Assembly: GCA_009809945.1 (NCBI GenBank)
Contig: WTPW01000421.1
Location: forward strand, 89,356-153,355
Reading direction: 5' to 3'
DNA: 64,000 bases
DNA from: Gigaspora margarita
Taxonomy: Eukaryota > Glomeromycota > Glomeromycetes > Diversisporales > Gigasporaceae
Part shown: piece by piece, positions 1 to 11,189 of the stretch
Position numbering within the stretch: the first letter of the stretch is position 1
Layout of the letters: each line of letters begins with the position of its first letter
Translations under genes and position numbers: made by a program
Notes under the pieces: model-generated
Told to the model about the DNA's origin: nothing
Databases searched by the model: none
The model's input: only the letters and a program-made list of their open reading frames with translations

Positions 1-832
1 TGTATTTGAAAGTTTACTAAATTTCTTGATAGCAAATCTTTTAATCAATATAGTAAACTCTTTATTTTATTATATAAGAGGATTATATTTTTATATACTA
101 TTAGAACTACTAATATTATTGGGTCAAAACATATTAAGCTTGCAAATTTTGAAATATTAATTAAATTTGCTAGTATGTTCTGCATTAATTTTAAACTATG
201 TTGGCTTTTAGAATTATAAAATACAATATGTAATTTGAAACAAATTTAATATATATATTTTTTAATTTACATTATAGTTAGGGGAGTGACAAAAATCAGG
301 TGATTTTTTAGGGGGGAGGGGGGGTAAAAAATATTGAAATTATATATAGGAACCTGACCAAATTTATATTAAGGAGGGGGGGAGGGTGGGTAGATCTCTA
401 ATAAAAAATAATTAGGTGATTAATGACACTGTCCTTATGTTTTACAATTATTCACTAAAGATTACATAAATTGTGTAAGAAGAAAATTTTTTAATTAAGT
501 TGTGACAAAACAAACTCATCTCTAATAAACTTTTTAATTAATTTCAAGTTAATTTATAAAAATTTTTTTTAAGGCTTAATAATATTCTTTCAAAAATTAT
601 AAGTATATAAGTAAGTTTTACAAGTACAATTAGTGTCACAAATAGGTAATAAATCACTATAAATATAAAAGTAAAATTGTTTTGCAGAAGTAGTTGTCCT
701 TTCAATAATTATTTTGCAATAATTAATATAATAAGAATAAATATAAAAGCAAAATTGCTATTTGTAATAATATATATTTAAATATCAAATTTATTGTATT
801 TAAGTTGTTTTTTTTTTATACATATTAAGTTT
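1..832. other. AT-rich sequence without a gene
   Basis: I see no coding region. Long A/T runs and stops occur in all frames. The only notable feature is a pair of G-rich tracts at about 311-324 and 372-390, the second made of several runs of three or more G close together. Confidence 0.6.
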
Positions 833-1550
833 CAAAAAGAAATTGAATTTTACTTAAATGAATCTGAAAAAGATGAATGAGGACAGTGATACCAAGGATG
901 ATATTTAGAATACAAGAAATTATTTCAAAAGTTATTGCATATAAAATTTAAGTTCATTAACAATTAAAAATTATTATTATTAGTTATTATCTGTTATATT
1001 AAATTTATTTTTATTTTAAAATTAGTATTTATCTGAATTTTGTATCTAATTTGGGATTTGTATCTAATTTGGAATTTGTACCTAATTTGGGATTTGTACC
1101 TAATTTGGGATTTGTACCTAATTTGGGATTTGTACCTAATTTGGGATTTGTACCTAATTTGNAAAAGAAATTGAATTTTACTTAAATGAATCTGAAAAAG
1201 ATGAATGAGGACACTGATACCAAGGATGATATTTAGAATACAAAAAATTATTTCAAAAGTTATTGTATATAAAATTTAAGTTAATTAACAATTAAAAATT
1301 ATTATTATTAGTTATTATCTGTTATATTAAATTTATTTTTAATTTAAAATTAGTATTTATCTGAATTTTGTATCTAATTTGGGATTTGTATCTAATTTGG
1401 AATTTGTACCTAATTTGGGATTTGTACCTAATTTGGGATTTGTACCTAATTTGGGATTTGTACCTAATTTGGGATTAGTACCTAATTTGGGATTAGTACC
1501 TAATTTGGGATTTGTACCTAATTTGGGATTTGTATCTAATTTGACTTTGG
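833..1550. repeat. Direct duplication carrying an 18-bp minisatellite
   Basis: A block of about 330 bp beginning AAAAGAAATTGAATTTTAC occurs at 835-1161 and again from 1163, separated by a single N at 1162. Each copy ends in tandem 18-bp units of the form GGGATTTGTACCTAATTT: about seven units at 1037-1161 and about ten at 1366-1545, with drift between GTACC, GTATC and TTAGTACC variants. The two copies differ by only a few bases. The N exactly at the junction suggests an assembly join rather than, or in addition to, a real duplication. Confidence 0.85.
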
Positions 1551-1617
1551 GATTTTGATGGTGGGATTTGGGATTTGGAATTGGGATTTATAGATTTGAA
1601 TTTGGGTGGCAAGTATA

Positions 1618-1798
1618 GTTCAGCCGGTAATTCTACTCGTATCAAGGTCAAAACGCGCTTTTTCAACCTTTTACTAAGTGAAAAATGGGGTTAAAGTTCG
1701 AAAAAATTTTTTTTCGAACTTTAACCCCATTTTTCACTTAGTAAAAGGTTCGAGAAAGCGCGTTTTGACTTTAATACGAGTAGAATTACCGGCTGAAC
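1618..1798. repeat. Near-perfect 181-bp palindrome
   Basis: The arms run GTTCAGCCGGTAATTCTACT (1618) to the reverse complement ending at 1798, with the axis near 1708 in an A/T run. The inner stem (ACTAAGTGAAAAATGGGGTT) is closely related to the central hairpin at about 55772-55912, so this is the core of the same palindromic element family as 55139-56370. Confidence 0.9.
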
Positions 1799-2922
1799 AA
1801 GTTTACTTAGAAGCCCAAAGCAGGTTGTCTTGACTAAAAAAGGGGTTTTATATTGAAACCCCAAAAATTTTAACATTAGTACATATATAACCCATTTTTC
1901 TTACAAGGTAACCTACTTCTGTCGACTAAGTAAAGTTGTTCAGGGCATGTTTTTACATATACTTATTATGTTAAAATCGGAAAATATTTGATTTTGGCCA
2001 AGTTACATTTTCGTTTTGTGCAAAATTGGCAAAATTTTAATTCAATTTTTAAGCTCAATTTTTCTTCTCCCCTTGTTCTATATACCCGAAAAATTTAATT
2101 TAAAGTTAATAAGTAAGATTTAAAAGAATCTTAGCTCAAAGTTATATAGTAAATTCATATGTTTTTTTTGAAAATTTTAATTATAGACAACAATGAAAGG
2201 GACATGTCCTGGGCATGATATAAAATTACATGCCGAACAACTTTGCTTAAGAGCCCAAAGTAGTTTACCTAATAAGGAAAAAAAGTTGTATTATGAAATA
2301 CGATAAATTTTAACTTAAGCACATAGACAACCCATTTTTCTTACAAGGTAACCTACTTTCTTCGACTAAGTAAAGTTGTTCAGAGCATGATTTTACATGT
2401 ACACATCATCTTAAAATCGGAAAATATTCGCTTTTTACGAAGTTTCATTTTCGTTTTGTGCAAAATCGGCGAAATTTTAATTTGATTTTTAAGCTCAATT
2501 TTTTCTTCTCCCCTTGTTCTATATTTCCGAAAAATTTAATTTTAAGTTAATAAGTTAGATCAAAGAGAATCTTCTAACTCATATCTATAGTAAATTCATA
2601 TGTTTTTATTATAATTTTTATTATAGACAACATTTTGGCCATTTGGGGGAGGTCAATAGAAAACAGGCAAATATTTTCTAAGTAAAAGTTTTTTAAACTT
2701 TAGATCGAAATATCTTAACAATTATCAAACCAAATCTAATAAAACTTTATTTATTCTAAATCTATATAGTTATAAAATTAAAATAAAAAAATTTTTATTA
2801 AATTTGTTTTAATAATTGCTAAGATATTTCAATTCAAATTTTTAAAAAAGTTATTAAAAACAATTTGCCTGTTTTCTATTGACTTCACTCCATTTTTTAA
2901 GGACATATCCTATGACTGATAT
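1799..2922. mobile_element. Half of a palindromic element, with two tandem copies of its arm
   Basis: Two consecutive related blocks (about 1796-2215 and 2234-2640) each start with GAACAA(G/C)TTT(A/G)CTTA, contain CCCATTTTTCTTACAAGGTA and CTTCTCCCCTTGTTCTATAT, and end near a CATATG plus T-rich segment. The outer end at 2901-2922 reads GGACATATCCTATGACTGAT, matching the terminus of the complete element at 55139-56370 (ATCAGTCATAGGACATGTCC inverted). The left arm expected before 1618 is absent. No coding region is visible. Confidence 0.65.
2651..2884. mobile_element. Small inverted-repeat element nested in the arm
   Basis: Terminal inverted repeats of about 22 bp begin GGTCAATAGAAAACAGGCAA at 2651 and are inverted at about 2862-2884. 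The interior is AT-rich with a second weaker self-complementary pair. It interrupts the palindromic element between its second arm copy and its outer terminus. It is non-coding; the superfamily is not identifiable. Confidence 0.7.
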
Positions 2923-3376
2923 GTTATTAAGGTGAATATATATAAGTTTATAGTATACTTGCATAATTGAATACGGAATCACTTTTAGAAAAAAGCAAAT
3001 ATGTCTATTGAGTTGCATTTTTACTAAGTAAATAATCAACAGAAACAAAATTTCTTTTAAGATATTGTAAAAAATTACAATCATATGCACAAGTATAGTA
3101 CAAATTACTACAAGTAGTACAACTGCTAAATGCATATAGTAAAAGTTAATTACACTATATATGCATATATGTCAAACTTATTATATAGCATAACCATTTT
3201 TGGTAAAAAAGATTTGACAAAATTGAATATTTTTAAATACTGAAATAAAGTTAAAGAAAGTCACATTACTGTTCTTATTTAAGAAGAAGTACTTGAGTCA
3301 CAATTAAACTTATATATTAAAAATTTTAAAAATGCACTATAGTAATTGTATTTAATTAACAAATTTTATGAAGAAG

Positions 3377-3628
3377 TTTGCTATTTATTGCCAGTAGTGT
3401 TCATCACCAATGTATATTTTGTATCTTTAAATTTTGTCTATGAAATCACCTTTGGTGCTCTAACAAAAAAAATTTCTAATAAAATTTTGGTATAAACTAC
3501 ACCCCCTGCCCCATCCCAGTTCTTACCCTAACCCTAATATTAATCAAATTTTAATTTTTATTTTGGCAAAAAACTTTTTATTAATGTTTGTTAATCACTG
3601 GTTATGATCACCACTGGCAATAAGTAGT
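3377..3628. mobile_element. Inverted-repeat element (TTGCCAGTRRTG family), copy 1
   Basis: Left end CTATTTATTGCCAGTAGTG near 3380 pairs with CACCACTGGCAATAAGTAG near 3610-3628. A similar element with clearer ends lies at 23539-23839. Both carry a CCCTAACCCTAA-like stretch inside, which should not be mistaken for a telomere. Confidence 0.6.
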
Positions 3629-5375
3629 AATTTTCTTTTATGAAACTATTTAGTATGAAAATAGTATAGAAATATCAAAACAATAATGGAATTAGAAGAT
3701 TTTTTGCAGATTCCTTATCTGGTTAAAACAGTTGAACAGTAAAGACTATAAAGCAGAGAGTATATATAATTGTTATATTTTTATAGTATATTATTTGAAA
3801 AAATAGTAAAATCAAGCTGTGTAAGTTGTAGAATTCTTAGAATTGTGAAAAAGCATTTAGAACATTTGATAGCAAGATAAAAAAGTTCAAAATGCTTGTT
3901 TGTTTGAAATGAATCAAATATCTATATTAATTAAAACAAATTGTTCAAATTTTTAATATAAAAAATACAAATTAATACCAATAAGGGTTTAATAAATAGA
4001 TATTCTTTTGGCTATTAATGCTTTGTGGTCTTTGTGGTGGATATTTATTTATTTTAAAAAGGCTTTAGAAATAAAATTAAGCAAAAACCTTAACTAGACA
4101 ATATTTAAAATTGTATAGGTTTTATATAGCAACAATTTAATTAATTTTGGATTTTTAAAAATACTGTTTAAAATAATTGGCAATTATAATATAAAAACAA
4201 GTTATTATTAATATAATTTAATTTGACTAAATCTAAATTTAAAAAAATATATTTTAACCAGATCAAAATAGAATTTTTCTTAATTATATTATAAAAGTTT
4301 GTCTAAAAAACTATTGAGACTTAACAAAAAAATTACTTGTTATACCAATTTTGTTTATTATATATAGAGCAGCATTAATAAGATTATAGTTTATAATAAT
4401 ATTTCTATAATTTAATTATTTATTAGTAATAATATTTTGAAACCATTTTATTTACAAAAATGTTTTCAAGTAAAAGAGCCTTATTTTAAATACTAATCTT
4501 TTTTAAAAAATTTTAGTGTTCTTTTTAGAACATAAAACTATCAAATTTTAAATACTTAGATATAAAGTTTTTATTTAAGTTTAAAATTTAGTAAAGGTTT
4601 GGATTAGAAATAGAGTTTATATTAGACAAGTAAATAAGTTACAATGAATAATTTTATCTAAAAAAAACCAAGAAATTCAAAAATTACATTATAGAGTTAT
4701 TCAAATTTTGGTATATCAAAGTTATCAATTATATATATAAATTGACAAGTTTAAAATTCAAAGTCAAAAGTTATATGAAACCTTTGTTTTTGAACAAGTT
4801 AGTGTTCTTGACTATATTATTGTTTTTGGCCAAGTCATTGTTCTTTGTCTATTCTAAAAAAAACAATACAAATTACTTTTGATCCATATAATGTTGAGAT
4901 GCATAAATTAAAAAAATTATTTTGGCTGCTTATTGTTATTATTATTTTATTATTTAGGTCCTCATTGATTGCTAAGCCAATATGATTGTAATTCTGCAAT
5001 TTTAATTAAATATAAAGTCCAAGACTAAATTAATATTACTGTATTAAATCAAGAACAATTGCTAGTCTACAAAAACCCTGTTTTAGTAATTGCATATTAA
5101 AAGATAAAAATCATAGATAAGAATCATTTTGCATTATAAGTTTAGCTAACAAAAATACTGTATAAAACAAATTCTATTGTTCTTTATAGTTATTTAACAA
5201 TCACATAACTAACCACATAAATCAAAAATCAAAATAATATGTATAGTTATTATTTTTAGAATAGGTTGAGAAATGGACAAGATCAATGCTTTTGTATAAA
5301 TGTTATTAATAAAATAGAAAATTTAAATTTTTTAATTATTATTCATTATTTTGATTAATAATATATACATGGAGG
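3629..5375. other. AT-rich intergenic sequence
   Basis: No gene, repeat array or RNA gene was recognised. All frames are closed by frequent stops. Confidence 0.5.
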
Positions 5376-6097
5376 CTGTGTTGTACATGAAACAATTTAG
5401 TATATTTTTGAACATTTTTTTCAATTAAAATTACTTAAAATTTTATTAAGATAATCTATTTTTAATTGTTTTAAAATGAAACCAATATCTAAAAAAAAAT
5501 ATAATTATATATTTTTAGATTAATTTTTTAATTATTTAAACTTGGAACATATGTATGTTGCCAAAAATAAGCTACCCTTCTGATTTTTTGAAAAAATCTT
5601 AAAAAAAACTACTAACAGTTGCTATATATAAAAGTCTAAATTTTACAAAGTAAACCTCAAAAAGTGTTATTAACTAAAGTAGTTCAGGACATCAAAATAC
5701 ATCTAAAGTAAAATTTGGTAACATTTGGACAATTTTTTGTTAGCAAGTTTTTTCATTTTTTTCAAAAATTTAACAATTTAAAAATAAGCTACTCAATGTT
5801 TTTGTATAACTTTTTGCCCAAAAAGTTAGCTTATTTTCAGAACTATATGATAGGTTTAGACAGGCTTGAACAATTTTGAATATGTCCAAATGTCCAAAAC
5901 TGTCCAAAACTGTCCAAGCCTATGTCCCAAGTTTAAATAATTAATAAATTACTTTAAAAAATATATAATTATATATTTTTTTAGATGCTGGATTCATTTT
6001 TAAAAAAATTAAAATTGGTTATTTTAATAAAATTTGAAGTAATTGTAATTTGAAAAAATGTTTAAAATTGTCCAAAATTGTCCCATGTACAACACTG
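5376..6097. mobile_element. Two half-copies of the CAGTGTTGT inverted-repeat family
   Basis: The left end CTGTGTTGTACATG (5376) and right end CATGTACAACACTG (6097) match the termini of copies at 43708-43987 and 45947-46227. The left 180 bp run in the orientation of the 43708 copy and the right 170 bp in the opposite orientation, with about 300 bp of unrelated AT-rich sequence between. This looks like a rearranged or composite copy. Flanking octamers CATGGAGG and CATGAAGA agree at 6 of 8 positions, too weak to be firm evidence of a target duplication. Confidence 0.5.
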
Positions 6098-6720
6098 CAT
6101 GAAGATGTCAATAACAACCAAGCAAATTATTTTTAGTAACTTTTTTTAAAATTTAAATTAAAATATCTCAATAGTGTATTGAATTAAAACAAAGAAATTT
6201 TTATCAAGTTTAATAGTTAATAAATATTTTTAGGAATAATCTAGACAGCTCCTCTGTGCACTTTGTGCCTCAAATGTACTAATAATTAATTCTGCCTAGA
6301 GTTAAGTTAAAGTTAGAGTTAGTACCAAATTGTGAGAATTCTTTTTTGTTAGAAGCGCAACAGGGTTACCCTAGTAAAATTACGAGATATATAAGGTACA
6401 AAGTGCATGAGACACTGACTAGTCTGTCCAATATTTTAATCTAAAGTTTAAAAAATTATGTAATCAATAGTAATAATAGATAAAATTAAATTAAGGTTTC
6501 AAAATCAATAATTATTTGTTAAAATTTATTAAATTATAGATATAAAAAATTTTCTAATTAATTAACCAGTATTACAAGCCAATAATAACAATCATAATGA
6601 ATCCATTAATGCAAACTTCAAACAATTTATGAATAAATATATACTTAGTTTTCATTGTCGTGCTTTTTATTGCTTAAATCACCACTGTATAAAGCTTTTT
6701 AAAAGATTGCGAACTTCTTT
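6098..6720. other. Intergenic sequence downstream of the SPRY gene
   Basis: No gene was recognised. It is AT-rich with short direct repeats of the form GTTAGAGTTAG. Confidence 0.4.
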
Positions 6721-7742
6721 TCAAGTTCTTTCTTTTGACTCTGCCGCAGCAAAAATTGCCTACAAGTTTATTAATATTTTATTATCATTTGTTTCTTTGC
6801 ATGAAAAAAGTTCTATACAATAATACATATATATATATTACCTCTGCATAATTATCAATATTAAATATAAAAGGTTTCGTTCCAAAATTAGTTACAATAC
6901 ATTCTCCATTTATTGCCATTCCACACATTGGGTACATTTCTCCCACTAACTCATGATTAATTAAATAATCTATTTTTAATAAAAGATTAATTTATTAGCT
7001 ATCATGCATTACATCAATAAATATATACGATTTAAATAAATAATCATTATATTTACCATAAGAATATGTTTCAAAATGTATAAATTGTCCTTTACCTATG
7101 TTTATCCCATTTTTTGTGAAAAAAATTTCCTTGTTAAAAAAATTAATTCCACAACCAACTGTATCCCCAGCAGCGTAACAAGGTCCAAATATTTTTCCAT
7201 TTCCTCGTCCACAGAATAAATGACCATCATCTCCATGATACCCGATTGAGTCTGAAATCCATCCTATTTTGTTTGTTTAGAGCTTATTAATTAATTAAAG
7301 TTAAAGGATTTTTTGGTTAATTTTTTCCTACTTGCCTGGTAATGTATTAAGTCCAACATCTGACTTGCAGTATCCGATTCCAATACATCTTAAAACAGTT
7401 TATGTCTATTATTTTTCTTCAATTAAGTACTATAAAATTCAAATTATTAAAATAAACTTACCCATTTTCTTCACTACTTAATATAGTAATTTCAAAGTAA
7501 AATAATCCAACCTCTGGTGGAATTGGCTTATTGGTTCTAATTGAAGCTTCATCTGATAATACTCTTCCTGGACCATTATATTTAAGTTTTAAATTATCAT
7601 CATCCATAATGTTTATATAAGGCCAACAATCCATTGAATTCCAATGTGTAGGTAACAAAATTTGGTTATAGGCATTTTTTTTATACTTATTTATTGGACT
7701 ATGACGAAGATAACTTGGTAAAAATTCATCCGATGACATCAT
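6721..7742 (-). CDS. SPRY-domain protein, 5 exons, about 222 residues
   Basis: The spliced model uses exons 7742-7462, 7388-7336, 7263-7096, 6969-6842 and 6759-6721, which join in frame to 222 codons plus TGA. The product shows a SPRY fold from about residue 40 to 208: GLFYFEITIL, GCIGIGYC, GWISDSIGYHGDDG, FFTKNG, EMYPMCGM and VTNFGTKPF in the usual order. SPRY domains bind partner proteins and often act in ubiquitin ligase (RanBPM-like) adaptors; here no LisH, CTLH or RING part is visible, so the protein is essentially the domain plus a short N-terminus. The start is the first of two adjacent ATGs. Intron 2 has a GC donor (GCAAGT) and is the only way to join exons 2 and 3 in frame with SPRY sequence. 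Function of this member is unknown. Confidence 0.85.
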
Positions 7743-8240
7743 TTTTTTATTTTTTTTATTTTATTTTAATTTTTTTTTTTAAAAAAAGCCTTTCTGTGCA
7801 GAAATTTTTAAAAGATTAAATGCTATATCCCAACCTAAATATATACAATTTTTTTCTTTTAATATGCTACTTTTTAGAATTAATTGATCGGATTTTTATG
7901 AATGTGATCATCCTACATATTAACATTATGAGGCGTTACTCATGGTACTGGCGTACGCACAGTACATCTCATAATCGGAATATCGGAATTTACGTGCATG
8001 AAACTTTCATGTGATCTTATAAACTTTTTTGCCAATTACCATAATATGGTGCCGAAAATTTTGCCAGTCTTTTTTTTTTTGTCATTTTTTGATAATTCAC
8101 CTATAACTCACTATGCTAACTTATCACGGTAAGTTATTGTTCTTAGTCATTTTTCAATTTATGTCACTTTGAAATTGACATGTCAATCGTAAATTTAAAA
8201 ATAAGTATACATCATTGGGCAAAAATTGTCAAATAACCAA
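7743..8240. other. Upstream region of the SPRY gene and outer flank of the recombinase element
   Basis: It starts with an A/T homopolymer run (7743-7785) just upstream of the SPRY start on its strand. No gene is visible. Confidence 0.4.
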
Positions 8241-8242
8241 AT

Positions 8243-8503
8243 GAGCACGTGTCGCTTTGCGGCACGTGTAGCCAATCATTTGTCAAATTACCATATTCGA
8301 CAGTTGTTAGGGAGTCGCTCACTGAGTTTTATTTTGATTACGTTGTAACACATGAAAAAAATAACAAGAAATTTTTTCATGATCATATGAGTTTGTCGGA
8401 TAATAATTTATAGTTATCGTGCACTTCGTGCACGATAACTAGTTACAGGCAGATTTATACTCAGATCACATGGCCGAAGGCCATGTGATCTGAGTATAAA
8501 TCT
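8243..8503. repeat. Cluster of perfect hairpins left of the recombinase element
   Basis: At least three self-complementary segments occur in 260 bp: GCACGTG-based at about 8245-8268, AGTTATCGTGCACTTCGTGC at 8412-8440, and a perfect 53-bp palindrome at 8451-8503 centred on GGCCGAAGGCC. A 20-bp direct repeat ATAACAAGAAATTTTTTCAT lies at 8361-8380 and recurs at 11140-11159 on the other side of the recombinase gene. Confidence 0.85.
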
Positions 8504-8688
8504 GGTTATTGTACATTTTGTGCATGATAAATATATTATCGTTCAGGTCCTATGTAACTTTTTCTGATGTCAAATAAACTTTTTGTTTTGATATTTAAAC
8601 TATTTATCAGAATTTTATCAGAATTTTTTTTTGTTTTGATATTTAAACTATTTTATCAAAATTTTTTTTAATTTGACTTTTTTCTCGT

Positions 8689-10477
8689 TTGAATTTAAAA
8701 AATATGACTACCAAAAATTTGCACGAAGAAGCTGATCGTTTAAAAAATTTATCCTATGTAGCTAACACTGAAAAAAACACTACTAAATGGCTTCGTCATG
8801 TCGATAGATATCGTCAAAAAAATATTATTAATAAAACGATTGATCAAATTGACAATAAAGCTGAACTCGACGAATTTTTAAGCTTGTTTATTGCATGGCT
8901 TACGCAATTAATGGCAAACCATTTAAAGTGGAATCTATTCACAATTGTTATGCTGCATTAGCACGTTATTTGCGTGAGAATTCTTCTATTCCGGGTAATG
9001 TTAATATTTGGGACAAATATACATTTTCAAGAACGATTCGAGTATTGGATGGCAAAATGAGATTGCTACAGGATGAAGGCTATGGTGATACTAATAAAAG
9101 CGATTCATTAACACCTAATGAAATAATTACCTGCTTGGATCATGAATATTTATCGATTAAAAATAATGAAGGTCTACTTNGCCNAGTCTTTTTTTGGCTT
9201 TCATTATTATGTGNTTTACGGGGTGGTGACACATACAAATTACAATTTNGGGATATTGAAAAANGGGGTGATGGTGGATTANAATTGCGATTACGAAAAG
9301 AGAAGAATAATCAAGGTGGTGTATTTTATCGCCAAAGATATGGTCACACCAATACTCGATCTATTCCAATTCCAGCTGACAATTCAGGAAATCAATTTAC
9401 ACCTGTGAAAGATATATTAGTTTATCTATCAAAACGTCCTTCCGAATGTAAACCAACTGATGCTTTATTTCTAGAATGTGTTAGAAAACAATCAGGTAAT
9501 TTCAAGTTNGAAAACAATCAGTAATTTCAAGTTATATAAAATCAATATACACTAATATATTTTTTAATTTATTTTTACTAACATTAATAGAGCTAAAAAA
9601 AGGTTTAATGTACAAGCCATCTAAAATGGGAGAAAAAAAACTCAAAATGATGCTAAACCAAATTGCAGTTAATACTGGCATCGATCTTGCTGATGGTCGA
9701 AAAATTACTAACCATAGTGCAAGACGTACAGCGATCACATTACTAAAACAATCTAATGTTCCTGAAGATGAGGCAATGGNGTTTTCTGGTCACAGATCTC
9801 GAGAAGGAATTCGTGCATATAGCGATCCATCATATGATCAAAGACTTGCATNCACGGCANTACTAATTCCATTTGCATCACAAGAGCAAGATTTGAACGN
9901 GTTNGAATTGGATTATGTAAATGATAGTCAACAAGAATGTAAGTTACATATTTAATAATTATAAACACACANTTATGTACAGTATATATGTACAAAAAAT
10001 AATTTATTTCAAAATTGGTTATTGAAGGCTCTCATGGTTCAACTATTGAAGACTCTCATGATTCAACTATCGAAGATTTTCACAATTCAACTATTGAAGA
10101 CTCTTATGATTCAACTATTGAAGACTTTCATGATTCAACTATTGAAGCATTACAAGATTTGAAAGATTCAGTTGGGGCACCATGTTTACAAGATTCGAAT
10201 TNTAAAGAGCAAAATTCACAAGATTCTACACAAAAAGGTATTTTATTTCATAAAAACAGTCCATAAAGTAAATTTTTTTTATATTCTCTATTTTTTTTTA
10301 GAAAATGACGACCTTGAAANGAAAGGAATTACATTGCAAAAAAAGAAACGCGCTGCTCCATACATAGATGATTCAAATTCTAAAGTTTTCAAGCCATTTA
10401 AGATTCCTACGGATGACCCTGAAAAAATTAAACTATACAAGGATCCTACGAATGCCGTTGGGAAAAGCCACAAATAA
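8689..10477 (+). pseudogene. Tyrosine recombinase (Crypton/DUF3504-like), frameshifted
   Basis: Exons can be read at 8689-9495, 9591-9938, 10028-10237 and 10302-10477 with in-phase GT-AG introns. The catalytic set of the tyrosine recombinase family is visible: Arg in LRGGD (9219-9221), His-x-x-Arg in NHSARR (from 9713), His in SGHRS (9791-9793) and the nucleophile Tyr in GIRAYSD (9818-9820). The N-terminal part (KAELDEFLSLFIAW, then NGKPFKVESIHNCYAALARY) resembles the SAM-like DNA-binding half of these integrases. The reading frame shifts near 8895-8925, between those two motifs, in a stretch too short for an intron, so this copy is broken or contains a sequencing error. At least 14 single N bases fall in the coding exons, as expected for consensus calling over a multi-copy sequence. 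The C-terminus is basic (KKKRAAPYIDD). Confidence 0.8.
10028..10150 (+). repeat. 24-bp coding minisatellite in the recombinase gene
   Basis: Five to six tandem units of 24 bp encode an acidic octapeptide of the form DSTIEDSH/DSTIEDFH in the third exon. It lies C-terminal to the catalytic domain and is followed by LQDLKDS and QDSN variants, suggesting continued decay of the same unit. Confidence 0.85.
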
Positions 10478-10689
10478 ATCATACTTCAACTTCCTAAAAC
10501 TGACAAACCAATTAATATTACTTTGAATCTTTCAATTAATAATTAGTTGATAGATTAGTTCTTTAGCTAGGCTAGTGAATTTATATAAGTTCTTGCTTAC
10601 ATATTTGTAATGTTTTAATAATGCATGAATTATAAATACAAAATCTTCGATGCTAAAGTAAAAATATAAAATTACACAATTTGCAGTAC

Positions 10690-10753
10690 TTACGTATTCG
10701 GGCATTTTATTATTAAAGTCATATGATTTTAATAATAAAATGCCCGAATAAGT
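10690..10753. repeat. Perfect hairpin near the right end of the recombinase element
   Basis: Arms TTCGGGCATTTTATTATTAAA and its complement surround a CATATG axis. It lies between the end of the recombinase gene and the inverted terminus at 10774-10801. Confidence 0.85.
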
Positions 10754-10837
10754 AAACAAAAAAAGTGTCAGTTGTTACATAGGACCTGAACGATAAGATA
10801 TTGGTCATACGATGAAAAATAACAGGTCATTTATTTC

Positions 10838-10898
10838 ATCGGAGTTAATGTCACGTCATGTGCTGCTACGCAGCACATGACGTGACATTAACTCCGAT
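10838..10898. repeat. Perfect 61-bp palindrome right of the recombinase element
   Basis: It reads ATCGGAGTTAATGTCACGTC to its exact complement with the axis in GCTGCTACGCAGC. A second, related palindrome starts at 11157 but is split by the hAT-like element at 11190-12949. Confidence 0.95.
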
Positions 10899-11189
10899 AA
10901 AATTTTTTTGTCGTGACAATTTGCATAAAAGATCATGTCATTTTATGCAGAAATATCAAGACAAAAAAATTTACATGATCATATCACATGAACAATAACG
11001 TACTTTATCTGGCATTTATATGATCATGTGAATTTTTTTGGCATGATATTTTTTTGCATGAGGTTACGTAATCGTTTATGAAAAACATCACATGGTCATA
11101 TATATCTGTTGGATAACATCAATATTGGGCATACGACAAATAACAAGAAATTTTTTCATCGGAGTTAATGTTGCTCATGTGCTGCTATG
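10899..11189. other. Hairpin-rich flank between the two palindromes
   Basis: Contains several CATGATCATAT-type self-complementary motifs and the right copy of ATAACAAGAAATTTTTTCAT (11140-11159). No coding region. Confidence 0.5.

Larger units (their letters stand above)
8531..10801 (+). mobile_element. Crypton-like tyrosine-recombinase element bounded by inverted repeats
   Basis: The only gene inside is a tyrosine recombinase. A 28-bp sequence at 8531-8558 containing CGTTCAGGTCCTATGTAAC is repeated in inverse orientation at 10774-10801, matching at about 26 of 28 positions. Classical fungal Cryptons are described as lacking long terminal inverted repeats, so either this is a variant lineage or the true boundaries lie further out: hairpins and a 20-bp direct repeat flank both sides. 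I could not define a target duplication. Confidence 0.6.

Noticed and set aside
1037..1545. 18-bp repeats as a CRISPR-like array
   Set aside because: Units are contiguous without spacers, drift in sequence and lie in a eukaryotic genome; it is a minisatellite.
3520..3542. CCCTAACCCTAA as telomeric sequence
   Set aside because: Only two units, and it lies inside an inverted-repeat element whose second copy has a similar stretch.
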